Shown here piece after piece: positions 10,320 to 19,064 of a stretch of DNA of 64,000 bases (positions are counted from its first letter, which is position 1; every line of letters begins with the position of its first letter). A program made the position numbers and the translations under genes. Under the pieces are notes generated by a model that was given only the letters and a program-made list of their open reading frames with translations, was not told where the DNA came from and did no database searches. The stretch is from Flavobacterium fluvii (lineage in GTDB: Bacteria > Bacteroidota > Bacteroidia > Flavobacteriales > Flavobacteriaceae). The stretch is taken from contig NZ_FQWB01000005.1 in assembly GCF_900129545.1 (NCBI RefSeq), forward strand, positions 124,001 to 188,000, given 5' to 3'.

Positions 10320-11024
10320 ATGCAATTATTTTATAATCCAAACATTGACGAAACCACCGAAAGCTTTTCTTTTGACAAAGAAGAAAGCAAACACATCATT
10401 AAAGTATTGCGCAAAAAAGATACCGATATTTTATTCGTTACCAATGGTTTGGGTCTACTATTTAAAACTGAAGTCACTTTGGCTTCAGACAATAAATGCA
10501 CGGTTCAAATTCTCGCTGTCGAAAAAGTGGCTCCTTCAAAATTACAGTTGCATTTGGCCGTGGCTCCCACCAAAATGAATGACCGCTACGAATGGTTTTT
10601 GGAGAAAGCCACCGAAATTGGCATCCAGGAAATCACGCCCATTATCTGTGATCGTTCCGAACGAAAAGTGGTCAATAAAGAACGGTTTGAAAAAATCCTG
10701 TTGACCGCAATGAAACAATCCAATGTGTTGTTTCTTCCAAAACTGAACGAAGCCAAGACTTTTAAAGAATTCATCAAACAGAAGAATGACGGTTTGCAAT
10801 TGATTGCCCATTGTGAAGAAACCGACAAAAAATCATTGAAATCGGTTTTGAAACCAGGCGAGAACGTCACCTTGCTCATAGGTCCCGAAGGCGATTTCTC
10901 TGAAAAAGAAATTGCATTGGCACTGGAAAATAATTTCATTCCTGTATCTTTGGGAAACACCAGATTGCGCACGGAAACCGCAGCGATTGTGGCGTGTCAT
11001 AGCGTGGTTTTTGTGAACGAATAA
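10320..11024 (+). CDS. rsmE: 16S rRNA (uracil-1498-N3)-methyltransferase
   Basis: A 234-residue SPOUT-class methyltransferase that modifies U1498 of 16S rRNA. The N-terminus MQLFYNPNID followed by KEESKHIIKVLRKK is the RsmE PUA-like domain. The C-terminal knot carries LLIGPEGDFSEKE and SLGNTRLRTETAA, the SAM-binding SPOUT motifs. The frame extends upstream, but only the ATG at 10320 gives the expected N-terminus and lies just past the tsaD stop. It is the second gene of a tsaD-rsmE-DUF4159 run. Confidence 0.95.
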   Translation: MQLFYNPNIDETTESFSFDKEESKHIIKVLRKKDTDILFVTNGLGLLFKTEVTLASDNKCTVQILAVEKVAPSKLQLHLAVAPTKMNDRYEWFLEKATEIGIQEITPIICDRSERKVVNKERFEKILLTAMKQSNVLFLPKLNEAKTFKEFIKQKNDGLQLIAHCEETDKKSLKSVLKPGENVTLLIGPEGDFSEKEIALALENNFIPVSLGNTRLRTETAAIVACHSVVFVNE

Positions 11025-11030
11025 TAAATT

Positions 11031-11058
11031 TAGTCATTGCGAGGAACGAAGCAATCCC
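11031..11058 (+). repeat. Dispersed short repeat of the 'gtcattgcgaggaacgaag' type
   Basis: The intergenic sequence begins GTCATTGCGAGGAACGAAG and continues into CAATCCC. This is a short element I recognise as recurring in intergenic positions in many bacterial genomes, including Bacteroidota. Only one copy is present in this window, so its repeat nature rests on recognition rather than on the sequence shown. Confidence 0.5.
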
Positions 11059-11150
11059 ATTACGAGAGCAACAAACAGGAATATTTCACTTCTCGCAAAG
11101 ACAAAATAAAACCTTGTCAAAAAAGAAATCGCTGGATAATTTATCTTTTT

Positions 11151-11789
11151 ATGAAACGAATAGTATACATTTTAACACTGATTTCTTTTGCCTCATTTTC
11201 CCAAGAAATTGCCTTGGTAAAATATAGCGGAGGCGGCGATTGGTATGCCAATCCTACTTCATTGCCTAATTTGATAAAATATTGCAACGCCAATATCAAC
11301 ACCAAAATCAAACCCAAACCTGCGACAGTAGAACCCAGCAGCCCTGATTTATTGTCTTATCCTTTTCTTCACATGACGGGACATGGAAACGTGGTTTTCA
11401 ACGATTCAGACGTGACTAATTTAAGAAATTACTTGACCTCGGGAGGTTTCCTTCATATTGACGACAATTACGGAATGGATCAATACATTCGAAAAGAAAT
11501 CAAGAAAATATTCCCCAATACGGATTTGGTCGAAATTCCTGCCAATCATCAAATCTTTCAAAAACCATATTTGTTTTCTAGCGGTTTACCCAAAATTCAC
11601 GAACACGATGGCAAACGCCCCCAAGCTTTTGGCATTTTCGTGGAAAATAGGTTGGTTTTGCTCTACACTTACGAATGTGATTTAGGCGATGGCTGGGAAG
11701 ATGCCGAAGTGCACAACGACCCTGTTGATGTCCGCGAAAAAGCCCTAAAAATGGGAGCCAACATCATCAATTATATTTTCAATAATTAA
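11151..11789 (+). CDS. DUF4159 domain protein, exported
   Basis: A 212-residue protein. The frame is open from 11037, but the ATG at 11151 gives a clear Sec signal peptide (MKRIVYILTLISFASFSQ), so this start is chosen. The mature part begins EIALVKYSGGGDWYANP, with an LLSYPFLHMTGHGN motif and a DDNYGMDQ segment, as in DUF4159 proteins. These have a class I glutamine-amidotransferase-like fold of unknown function. It follows rsmE with a 126-base spacer that contains a dispersed repeat. No biochemical role can be assigned. Confidence 0.8.
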   Translation: MKRIVYILTLISFASFSQEIALVKYSGGGDWYANPTSLPNLIKYCNANINTKIKPKPATVEPSSPDLLSYPFLHMTGHGNVVFNDSDVTNLRNYLTSGGFLHIDDNYGMDQYIRKEIKKIFPNTDLVEIPANHQIFQKPYLFSSGLPKIHEHDGKRPQAFGIFVENRLVLLYTYECDLGDGWEDAEVHNDPVDVREKALKMGANIINYIFNN

Positions 11790-11907
11790 AACCTTACCTA
11801 ATACACTCAATTCATTGACTTACAGTTAAATATTTGCTTTTTTAATGAATTTATCGTACTATTGTTATACAATTAACCAAAAACTTCTATTCTAAAAAAG
11901 TACAATT

Positions 11908-12885
11908 ATGAAAAAAATTCTATTCTCCGCAGTAGCAGCCATGATGCTTTTTTCTTGTCAAAATGAAGCTACCGATTCAACTGCACCAGAAAGCGGTGCC
12001 GTAACACGTCGTAGTTGTGCCTCACAAGATGTTTTGGCAGAACAATTGGCGGCCGATCCAACATTGGCCATACGTATGAACGAAATTGAAGCGTTTACCC
12101 AAAAAAGAATTGCTTCCGCATCTAACTATAGATTGGTTGATGGTAAAATAGAAATACCTGTTGTGGTAAATGTTTTGTATAGAACTGAAGCCGAAAACAT
12201 TTCCTTGGCCCAAATACAATCCCAAATTGATGTTTTAAACAAGGATTTTACTGCCAACAACACTGATTTCAACAAAGTTCCACAAATGTTTTCTGGAGTA
12301 GCTGCAAATATTGACATTACTTTTAAACTTGAGACATCTATTGGTGAAAGTGGAGTAATCAGGAGATCAACCAATAAAACCTCTTGGGGAACAAGAGACG
12401 CCATGAAAAATGCCAAACAAGGCGGAATTGCCCCTACTTCACCATCCACAACCCTCAATATATGGGCTTGCAAGATTGGAGGCGGTATTTTGGGGTATGC
12501 CCAATTTCCTGGAGGCAAAGCAGCAACCGACGGGGTCGTAATCGATTCCAAATATTTTGGATTATCGGGCTCTGCAAGTGCACCCTACAATTTAGGTAGA
12601 ACTGCCACGCATGAAGTGGGACATTGGATGAATTTACGCCACATTTGGGGCGATTCTTCTTGTGGAAATGATTTTGTCACCGACACCCCGGTTCACAAAA
12701 CAGCAAATTATTCGGCTACTGCCCCATTTGTGAGTCTATGTTTGCCAACTCATTATGAAATGCCAATGAACTATATGGATTACACCGATGACGACTTGAT
12801 GTACATGTTCACTGACGGACAAAAAGCAAGAATGACTGCCATATTTGCTGTTGGTGGACCAAGAGCCACCATTGGACAACCCTAA
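11908..12885 (+). CDS. M43 family (pappalysin-like) zinc metalloprotease, lipoprotein
   Basis: A 325-residue secreted protease. The N-terminus has a lipoprotein signal with Cys in the lipobox (MMLFSCQNE). The zinc site is HEVGHWMNLRH (H235, E236, H239, H245), the extended HExxH...H of the metzincin M43 clan, and a Met-turn segment (PMNYMDYTDD) follows about 45 residues later. There is no T9SS sorting domain at the C-terminus, so it is probably anchored in the outer membrane by lipid. The substrate is unknown. A terminator hairpin follows the stop codon. Confidence 0.88.
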   Translation: MKKILFSAVAAMMLFSCQNEATDSTAPESGAVTRRSCASQDVLAEQLAADPTLAIRMNEIEAFTQKRIASASNYRLVDGKIEIPVVVNVLYRTEAENISLAQIQSQIDVLNKDFTANNTDFNKVPQMFSGVAANIDITFKLETSIGESGVIRRSTNKTSWGTRDAMKNAKQGGIAPTSPSTTLNIWACKIGGGILGYAQFPGGKAATDGVVIDSKYFGLSGSASAPYNLGRTATHEVGHWMNLRHIWGDSSCGNDFVTDTPVHKTANYSATAPFVSLCLPTHYEMPMNYMDYTDDDLMYMFTDGQKARMTAIFAVGGPRATIGQP

Positions 12886-12909
12886 TCCTAAATTTATTTT
12901 TAGTCCATA

Positions 12910-12938
12910 AACTCGCTACTTGTTGGCGAGTTTTTTTT
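12910..12938 (+). terminator. Rho-independent terminator after the M43 protease
   Basis: A 7-bp stem (AACTCGC with GCGAGTT) is followed by a run of eight T. It sits between the protease stop and the AI-2E permease start. Confidence 0.85.
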
Positions 12939-12962
12939 ATCTTTATCCTCTAAAAACAACAG

Positions 12963-14054
12963 ATGGTAACTTCAAAAATTATAGCAAACGGAATTTTAAG
13001 AGCAATAGTTTTTTTAGTTTTGGCCACGGCATCACTGTATTTCTTGTACCTGATTCAGTCCATCCTAATGTATCTGGTGGTCGCTTTGATACTTACGCTA
13101 ATTGGAAATCCAATTCTTGATTTCTTCAACAAAAGACTAAAATTCAAGCATACTCTGGCAACAATTGCGACTCTTTCTGTTTTCATCCTCTTTATTGCCG
13201 GCTTCATATTGATGTTTATCCCTTTGATTTCGTCTCAAGGCCAAAATTTGTCCCTACTAAAAACAACTGAAATTGAAAAAAACATAACCGAATTAGTAAA
13301 AGCATCTTCTATTTTTCTGGAGAGTCATCATATAGATTCTGAGCAAATAATCAAGGAAGCCAAACTCACTTCCAAGATAAATTTCAATTTTATTCCTAAT
13401 TTTTTAAATACAATCTTGGAAACCATCAGCAGTTTCGGTATTGGGTTGGGTTCGGTATTGTTTATTACTTTTTTCTTCCTGAAAGACCGATTATTGTTTA
13501 TCGCTGGAGCCAAAAAGTTGATTCCGGACAGTCAAGAGGACAAAATTTTGAACTCGGTTCATAAAATAAACCATTTGCTTTCCCGCTACTTTATAGGTTT
13601 GTTGCTCCAGTTGTTTATCGTGTTCATCTTATACGTCATTGTGTTGTTTATTTTTGGCATACCCAATCTTTTCATCATTGCCTTTTTATGTGCCGTCTTA
13701 AATATTGTGCCCTACATTGGTCCTCTGATTGCTTCGGTCTTGGCTGCGTTATTGACTATGTTGAGCAACTTGGGAAGTGATTTCCAAACCGAGATATTAC
13801 CCACCACCATATACGTTTTAATCGGATTTTGGATAGTGCAAGTCATCGACAACAACCTTTCGCAACCCATCATTTTCTCCAAAAGCGTCAGTTCGCATCC
13901 ATTGGAAATATTTCTTGTCATCTTGATAGCGGGATTTCTTTCGGGAATTTTGGGAATGGTCATTGCCGTTCCGTTATACACCATCCTGAAAGTAATTGGG
14001 AAAGAATTTTTCCCGGAAAACAAACTGATACAACTACTAACAAAAAACATATAA
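12963..14054 (+). CDS. AI-2E family (PerM/YdiK-like) membrane permease
   Basis: A 363-residue inner-membrane protein with about eight hydrophobic segments. Features typical of the AI-2E exporter superfamily are present: two N-terminal helices, a central soluble region (about 75-150), the NIVPYIGPLIASVLAALL segment and the C-terminal HPLEIFLVILIAGFLSGILGMVIAVPLY block. Members move small molecules or ions, and few have known substrates. The start of the following methyltransferase lies two bases past its stop, so the two are probably co-transcribed. Confidence 0.9.
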   Translation: MVTSKIIANGILRAIVFLVLATASLYFLYLIQSILMYLVVALILTLIGNPILDFFNKRLKFKHTLATIATLSVFILFIAGFILMFIPLISSQGQNLSLLKTTEIEKNITELVKASSIFLESHHIDSEQIIKEAKLTSKINFNFIPNFLNTILETISSFGIGLGSVLFITFFFLKDRLLFIAGAKKLIPDSQEDKILNSVHKINHLLSRYFIGLLLQLFIVFILYVIVLFIFGIPNLFIIAFLCAVLNIVPYIGPLIASVLAALLTMLSNLGSDFQTEILPTTIYVLIGFWIVQVIDNNLSQPIIFSKSVSSHPLEIFLVILIAGFLSGILGMVIAVPLYTILKVIGKEFFPENKLIQLLTKNI

Positions 14055-14056
14055 TT

Positions 14057-15238
14057 TTGGATTTAAAAATAGTAAATCCGGAGATTCAACGGTTTATCAA
14101 TGCCAATATTGATAAAAACATCACGAAATTGGCATTGCAAAAGAATCCGTTCCCTGAAGTGGAATGGATTGTCGTCTTGAACCAAATCGAAGCCAAAACC
14201 AAGGCAAAACTCAAGTTGCCGACTTGGTTTGCTGCCGAAAATATTGTTTATCCAAGCAAAATTTCCGTCGAACAAACCTCTTCCGAAAAAACGGCTTCTT
14301 TCAAGGCTTCCTTGATTTCTGGCGAAAGCCTGATTGATTTGACCGGCGGTTTTGGCGTGGATGATTTCTATTTTGCCAAAAAAATGAAGGCGGTGGCGCA
14401 TTGTGAAATAAATCAGGAACTTTCCCAAATCGTGCAACACAATTTCGAGCAATTAAAAGTAAAAAACATCACTTGCCATTCTGGAGACAGTTTGACTATT
14501 TTGACGGAATTAAACACCAAATGGGACTGGATTTACATCGATCCTTCCAGAAGAAACGATGCCAAAGGCAAGGTTTTCATGCTCAAGGATTGTTTGCCCA
14601 ATGTGCCGGAACATCTTGATTTTTTGTTTGAACATTCCAATTCCATTCTGATAAAAACAGCTCCGTTACTCGATATTTCGGCAGGATTGTCGGAACTGAA
14701 AAACGTGAAAGCCATCCATATTGTTGCTTTGGAAAACGAAGTAAAAGAATTGTTGTGGGAATTACACAAAGACTATTCAGGAAAAACAAGCATCAAGACC
14801 GTTAATCTTGTAAAAGACAAAACAGACACTTTCGAATTCATTTTGGACGATGCTTCCGAAAATCCAAAATATGGGTTGCCCGACAACTATTTATACGAAC
14901 CCAACAGCGCCATAATGAAATCGGGCGGATTTGATGAAGTGGGGAATTTTTTCAACCTAAACAAACTGCACAAACATTCCCATTTGTATACCAATACAAG
15001 CCCAATTTCATTTCCTGGAAGAGTATTTGAAATTGAAAACGCCTTTCCTTACCATAAAAACGAAATGAAAACCCATCTCGAAAAGCAACAACTCAATATT
15101 ACCACTCGAAATTTTCCAGACTCCGTGGAAAGCATTCGCAAAAAATGGAAAATAAAAGACGGTGGAAATCGCTATTGTTTTTTCACCACTGATGAAAATG
15201 ACAATAAAATAGTTTTAATTTGCAGAAAATTACAATAA
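14057..15238 (+). CDS. Class I SAM methyltransferase with THUMP-like domain (PG_1098 type)
   Basis: A protein of about 393 residues. The SAM-binding motif I is SLIDLTGGFGVDDFYFA (roughly residues 90-107), and the catalytic-type motif IYIDPSRR comes about 65 residues later. The C-terminal part resembles the THUMP-like domain seen in Bacteroidota PG_1098-type proteins, which points to an RNA substrate, probably tRNA or rRNA. The frame overlaps the permease if read from 13829. A TTG at 14057, just after the permease stop, gives a sensible N-terminus (LDLKIVNPEIQRFIN), and no ATG is available nearby. The next gene starts two bases after the stop. Confidence 0.82.
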   Translation: MDLKIVNPEIQRFINANIDKNITKLALQKNPFPEVEWIVVLNQIEAKTKAKLKLPTWFAAENIVYPSKISVEQTSSEKTASFKASLISGESLIDLTGGFGVDDFYFAKKMKAVAHCEINQELSQIVQHNFEQLKVKNITCHSGDSLTILTELNTKWDWIYIDPSRRNDAKGKVFMLKDCLPNVPEHLDFLFEHSNSILIKTAPLLDISAGLSELKNVKAIHIVALENEVKELLWELHKDYSGKTSIKTVNLVKDKTDTFEFILDDASENPKYGLPDNYLYEPNSAIMKSGGFDEVGNFFNLNKLHKHSHLYTNTSPISFPGRVFEIENAFPYHKNEMKTHLEKQQLNITTRNFPDSVESIRKKWKIKDGGNRYCFFTTDENDNKIVLICRKLQ

Positions 15239-15240
15239 AA

Positions 15241-15810
15241 ATGAACAAAGCAGCCCTACTTATCCTACTCTTGATAAGCACTACATTATTTGCCCAAAAA
15301 ACTTGCGAATATAGCACGAACGTAAAAGATTCACTTGGGACTTACAAAGTGACCAAGGAATCCATAATGTATGAAAAAAAATTCGCCGGGAATTCCAGTT
15401 ACATTTTCTATTCATTGGCATTGACCGACGGCACGCCAACACTGAATTTACAACTCATCAGAAAAAGCAAGGATTTTATGAAAGCCAATTGTTTTGACAA
15501 AAATTCAAAACTTTTTCTGCAATTGAATAATGGGAAAATCGTGACGCTGCTTCACATTGACCAAGAAAATTGTGGTTCTTTGCTTCGTGACAACGAAGGT
15601 TTCGACAACAGGGTACTCTCAGGTATTTTCATGTTCTTGAAAGGCTCCATCGAAGACCTGAAAAGTTCGCCCGTGAATTTAATGCGAATCAAATACTTGA
15701 CGGACATTGAAGATTACGTCGTTCCAAAGGAAATTAAATCGGAGATGAACAATGAAGTTTACCATCCCGAAACCTATTTTATCGATAGTTTACACTGTGT
15801 CGAAAAATAA
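15241..15810 (+). CDS. Exported protein of unknown function
   Basis: A 189-residue protein with a Sec signal peptide (MNKAALLILLLISTTLFAQ). The mature protein has four Cys at moderate spacing, which could form disulfides, and no recognised catalytic motif. The ATG at 15241 is chosen because it starts the signal peptide and lies two bases past the upstream methyltransferase stop, which makes it the last gene of that short run. I do not recognise a family. Confidence 0.7.
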   Translation: MNKAALLILLLISTTLFAQKTCEYSTNVKDSLGTYKVTKESIMYEKKFAGNSSYIFYSLALTDGTPTLNLQLIRKSKDFMKANCFDKNSKLFLQLNNGKIVTLLHIDQENCGSLLRDNEGFDNRVLSGIFMFLKGSIEDLKSSPVNLMRIKYLTDIEDYVVPKEIKSEMNNEVYHPETYFIDSLHCVEK

Positions 15811-15961
15811 CTAATTACCTTAATTCTATAACTATTTATGACTATTTGCAGTAAATAGCACAATGGCATTCTGTATCGCTATCGCTCGGGTAGCAAATCA
15901 ACACAGATTAAAAATGGATTAGTCTGCAATTTTTAGATTCTAGATTATTCAATAAAAAAAA

Positions 15962-16000
15962 ATCAGCGATAATCCGCCAAATCCGTGTCATCCGTGTCCC
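15962..16000. repeat. Intergenic 'aatccgtgtcatccgtgt' dispersed repeat
   Basis: The stretch AATCAGCGATAATCCGCC followed by AATCCGTGTCATCCGTGTC is of a type found between genes in many Bacteroidota genomes. It has short internal direct repeats (ATCCGTGTC twice). Only one copy is visible here. Confidence 0.45.
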
Positions 16001-16009
16001 AATTCAGTA

Positions 16010-16669
16010 TCAATCGCATTTCCATTTCGTGTTGGAAACCTTGTCGGTCAAGGCGGATTTCAAATTGTAGTGCCACCATTCCGAATCAAAGGAATTGAAA
16101 CCGTTTTGGGTCATTACTTTTTTCAATAATTTTCTGTTCTTTTTCACTTCTTTCGAAAGTTGGTCATAATTATGGCTGGCTTCAATGCCGAAATGATCGA
16201 ATGGTGTTCCCATATCGAGTTCTTTGCCTGTAGAATCGACCAAGGTAATATCTACCGCTCCTCCTCTATTGTGGATGGAACCTTTGGCGGGATCGGCAAC
16301 ATAAGAAGGATTCGACACAATTTGCCACATTTTTTTCTGGATGTCCAAAGGTCGGTAACAATCGAAAAACTTGATTTTATATCCTTTTTTCATAAAAACG
16401 GCATTGGCCTTGATTATGGCTTTGACAGTTTTCAATCTCAAAAAACATTCGGCGCAATCATAGACTTTGGCTTTCAAAAAATTATCAGACGTGGCATATT
16501 TCATGTCATAGACAAAATCGGGACTATAGTCTTTGATGTTCACGAAAGTGGTGTCGTTGACAATAGATTGATTTTCTGCGGAAGCAGCAGGGATTCCTGT
16601 CTGGGATTTACAGGAAACCACGGAAAAGAAAGTGCAAAGCAATAACAAGGATTTGAAATAAAAAGTCAT
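16010..16669 (-). CDS. M15D D-Ala-D-Ala dipeptidase (VanX/DdpX-like), lipoprotein
   Basis: A 219-residue zinc peptidase with a lipoprotein signal (lipobox Cys20 in SVVSCKS). The VanX-family zinc motif SIHNRGGAVDITL supplies H133 and D140, and SEWWHY supplies E197 and H200. The FDCYRP Arg (R106) matches the substrate-stabilising Arg. The family cleaves D-Ala-D-Ala, usually to recycle peptidoglycan dipeptide, and resistance roles occur only with VanH/VanA partners. No such partners are nearby, so a nutritional or recycling role is more likely. Confidence 0.9.
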   Translation of the reverse strand: MTFYFKSLLLLCTFFSVVSCKSQTGIPAASAENQSIVNDTTFVNIKDYSPDFVYDMKYATSDNFLKAKVYDCAECFLRLKTVKAIIKANAVFMKKGYKIKFFDCYRPLDIQKKMWQIVSNPSYVADPAKGSIHNRGGAVDITLVDSTGKELDMGTPFDHFGIEASHNYDQLSKEVKKNRKLLKKVMTQNGFNSFDSEWWHYNLKSALTDKVSNTKWKCD

Positions 16670-16779
16670 AAATACTATTTTTTATAAAAATAGGCAAATC
16701 AGGGGAATTCAGTCTGAAAAGGCAATTATTTTTTTAGCCACCACCCTAGCAATATTACAATGTCATTAACAATCGTCTT

Positions 16780-16920
16780 CGTCAGTTCGAGTGTTTTAGT
16801 TAAAAATGCGATAGCTTTTTTTACTAAAATGTATCGAGAACTCTACTATTAATAGGCTTCTCGATACAATTTTTAATAGTAAAGCTGTCGCATTACTATT
16901 AAAAACCACTCGAAGTGACG
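16780..16920. repeat. Nested-palindrome dispersed repeat, copy 1
   Basis: Three pairs of arms fold on each other. The outer arms are CGTCAGTTCGAGTG (16780-16793) and its near-complement at 16907-16920, with one mismatch. The middle arms are AATGCGATAGCTTT (16805-16818) and 16881-16894, with one mismatch. The inner arms are GTATCGAGAA (16831-16840) and TTCTCGATAC (16858-16867), a perfect match. A related copy lies at 34974-35095. No transposase is present, so this is a MITE- or REP-like element. Confidence 0.85.
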
Positions 16921-17069
16921 GTTAAAAGTTTTAACTTAATGATATTGAGCGATAGTGAACTGGAAAATGAATATTTAATCATTTTGATAGAATTCCTGCT
17001 AAAAATCGTCTTTTGAAAAATTTAACTAATTTTACAGTCGCAACTACTTATATTTTTATATATTTACAC

Positions 17070-17085
17070 TACGTATTTATACTTA
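17070..17085. promoter_or_regulatory. Putative FNR-type operator before cobA
   Basis: TACGTATTTATACTTA is a palindrome with one mismatch and belongs to the TAMGTAT-NN-ATACKTA set found at the nitrate genes. Its right end overlaps the TACTTTTG -7 box (17084-17091). The cobA ATG is 79 bases downstream. Confidence 0.6.
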
Positions 17086-17091
17086 CTTTTG
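17084..17091 (+). promoter_or_regulatory. Bacteroidota -7 box of cobA
   Basis: TACTTTTG matches the TAnnTTTG consensus used by the Bacteroidota primary sigma factor. It is 73 bases upstream of the cobA ATG. Confidence 0.5.
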
Positions 17092-17163
17092 ATAATGTAA
17101 AAATATTAACCAATAGTAAAAACGAAATATAAGTAACTGAACAGCAACTAATACAAGGAAAAA

Positions 17164-17976
17164 ATGACACACAACAATCCAAAACTAACTATTGTGGGAG
17201 CTGGCCCGGGCGATGTGGAACTCATCACTTTGAAAGCCATAAAAGCACTGGAAAATGCAGATGTCATCCTGTATGATGCACTCATTAACGAAGAATTGTT
17301 GCAATATGCCAACAAAAATGCGGAGATTCATTTCGTGGGCAAGCGCATTGGCTGTCATGCTTATACCCAAGACCAAATCAACGACCTCATTGTTTCGATG
17401 GCACAACGCCACGGTCACGTGGTTCGTTTGAAAGGTGGAGATCCCTTCATCTTTGGTCGTGGTGGCGAAGAAATAGAATATGCACAACAATTTGGTATCG
17501 AAACCGCCATTGTTCCCGGAATATCATCTTCTTTGGGAGTACCGGCAGCCAACGGAATCAGCCTGACACAAAGAGGAATTTCCGAGAGTTTTTGGGTAAT
17601 AACCGGAACCACTTCCGACCATAAATTGTCCAAAGACGTCGCTTTGGCATCCCAATCCTCGGCAACGGTGGTCATCTTGATGGGAATGAATAAATTGGAG
17701 GAAATCGTTTCGATTTACCAAACCAATAGAACCGACGATTTGCCTGTGGCCATCATCCAAAACGGAACAAAACACACACAGAAAAAAGTATTTGGAAACA
17801 TTAGTTCTATTACTGAACTAGTGGCAGAACACCAACTTTCCTCGCCTGCCATCATCGTCATTGGCGAAGTGGTGAAACATACTTTAGATTTCACCCCTTA
17901 TCTACAGGACGAGAATATAGCCGAAGATGAATTTGTTTTTCAAAATCTGGATATGTTCGAAGTTTATAATAATTAA
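17164..17976 (+). CDS. cobA: Uroporphyrinogen-III C-methyltransferase
   Basis: A 270-residue SUMT that adds two methyl groups to uroporphyrinogen III to give precorrin-2, the first step to siroheme. The SAM-binding N-terminal VGAGPGDVELITLKA and the VVRLKGGDPFIFGRGGEE motif are intact. It lacks the CysG N-terminal dehydrogenase/ferrochelatase part, so those steps must be encoded elsewhere. Siroheme is the cofactor of NirB at 45.6 kb. The shared palindrome in the promoter supports co-regulation with the nitrate genes. A terminator follows. Confidence 0.93.
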   Translation: MTHNNPKLTIVGAGPGDVELITLKAIKALENADVILYDALINEELLQYANKNAEIHFVGKRIGCHAYTQDQINDLIVSMAQRHGHVVRLKGGDPFIFGRGGEEIEYAQQFGIETAIVPGISSSLGVPAANGISLTQRGISESFWVITGTTSDHKLSKDVALASQSSATVVILMGMNKLEEIVSIYQTNRTDDLPVAIIQNGTKHTQKKVFGNISSITELVAEHQLSSPAIIVIGEVVKHTLDFTPYLQDENIAEDEFVFQNLDMFEVYNN

Positions 17977-18004
17977 ATGTTTCATGTTGGTTGAAACCTA
18001 AAAA

Positions 18005-18034
18005 AATGCTGATTTAACGATCAGTATTTTTTTT
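18005..18034 (+). terminator. Rho-independent terminator of cobA
   Basis: The stem AATGCTGAT pairs with ATCAGTATT (one G-T pair, 6-base loop) and is followed by a run of eight T. Confidence 0.75.
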
Positions 18035-18112
18035 GCGACAACCTCTAAATAATGAGATATTTCGTTCATTGCAAATAAATTATTATAAATTAGCAGAACA
18101 AAAAACAGGATT

Positions 18113-18478
18113 ATGACACAAAGCCAACCCTATTGGGGTGGATTGGAGTCATTTTATAACACAAATTCACAAGTTAGTGGCTATATTACCGCAAAACCTA
18201 AAAAAATGGAAATTAACGAATTCATAAATAAGCACAAAATTCAAAAAAAAATATTGAATTCTTTTAGCCATTTAGTTAACTCAAATAAAATTGAAGACTT
18301 AAATATTGAAGACAAAGAAATATCAATTGATATAAAAAAATTTGACTATAAACAAACTGAACTTAATCAACATTCTTTTCAAACTTCAATCTTAAAAAAC
18401 AAAAAAGAAATTGGTTATTATACTGTAATTTTTACAAATGAAGGAAATGAAATTGATGATTTTTTTGTAATAAACTAA
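18113..18478 (+). CDS. Unknown protein, first of an AT-rich coupled pair
   Basis: A 121-residue soluble protein, rich in Lys, Asn and Ile, with no signal peptide and no motif I recognise. Codon use leans strongly to AAA, AAT and ATT, more than in cobA and pirin on either side, which suggests transfer. Its stop overlaps the next gene's ATG by one base (TAATG), so the two are probably translated together. Confidence 0.6.
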   Translation: MTQSQPYWGGLESFYNTNSQVSGYITAKPKKMEINEFINKHKIQKKILNSFSHLVNSNKIEDLNIEDKEISIDIKKFDYKQTELNQHSFQTSILKNKKEIGYYTVIFTNEGNEIDDFFVIN

Positions 18479-18879
18479 TGGATAAGATAGAACTTATAAT
18501 TAATGAAATAGCTCAGAATAAAATTGAGTTTAATGAAGGTTGCCAAACTGTATTGAATGATAAGGGTTTTAATTTTGAAACAATATTCAGTTGTTTACGA
18601 AATTATATTTTTAACTCAATTCCAGAAAAAACAAATTATAATACTCAAACCTATCAGAACGCAATTAAAACAATTCCATTGAAATCAACATTTACACCAA
18701 TTGTCATTTTAAAATCGTTCGATACCAAAATTGCGTTTAATAAACTTGAGAAAATTATTGAAAACGAAAGAGAAAAAACTATAATTGCTTTATTATGGAT
18801 ATTAAAGCAAACAGACACCGAAAGAAGAAATACAGAATGTAAAAATGGTTGTGGACACGATTGGCATAACATTGAATAA
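18478..18879 (+). CDS. Unknown protein with C-terminal Cys/His cluster, second of an AT-rich pair
   Basis: A 133-residue predicted cytosolic protein. The last 20 residues contain RRNTECKNGCGHDWHNIE, a C-x3-C-x-H-x2-H arrangement that could bind a metal. The rest is helical and Lys/Ile/Asn-rich. It starts inside the stop of the preceding gene and shares its AT-rich composition. I do not recognise the family. Small coupled orphan pairs like this are often immunity or accessory proteins, but nothing here proves that. Confidence 0.6.
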   Translation: MDKIELIINEIAQNKIEFNEGCQTVLNDKGFNFETIFSCLRNYIFNSIPEKTNYNTQTYQNAIKTIPLKSTFTPIVILKSFDTKIAFNKLEKIIENEREKTIIALLWILKQTDTERRNTECKNGCGHDWHNIE

Positions 18880-19064
18880 AAATACAGCCACTAACAGCCA
18901 CTGCAACGGATTTGGACATTTGGCTTAACGGAAAGTTGGTTTTGTATTTGGGATGATTTAGCAAGCTTGGGTTATAATCAAACTTCAACTTTTATTCGTA
19001 TTTTCGTTATTATGCCTAAGAGCTTAAAAAGCATCGTAAACCAAACAACTAAAAACACCAATTC

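Larger units (their letters stand above)
16670..17163. other. Intergenic region holding a palindromic repeat and the cobA control region
   Basis: This 494-base gap between two divergent genes has no coding potential. It contains the nested-palindrome element at 16780-16920, and near cobA a regulatory palindrome at 17070-17085 that runs into a TAnnTTTG box at 17084-17091. Confidence 0.7.

Noticed and set aside
16010..16669. Vancomycin-resistance determinant
   Set aside because: The protein has the VanX motifs, but no vanH, vanA or vanRS gene is near, and the lipoprotein signal suggests a dipeptide-recycling role.
16780..16920. Insertion sequence
   Set aside because: The element is only about 140 bases and has no transposase frame. 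It is treated as a dispersed palindromic repeat.
17070..17085. NtcA site (GTA-N8-TAC) before cobA
   Set aside because: The GTA/TAC spacing in these palindromes is four bases, not eight, and no NtcA-like gene is in the window.
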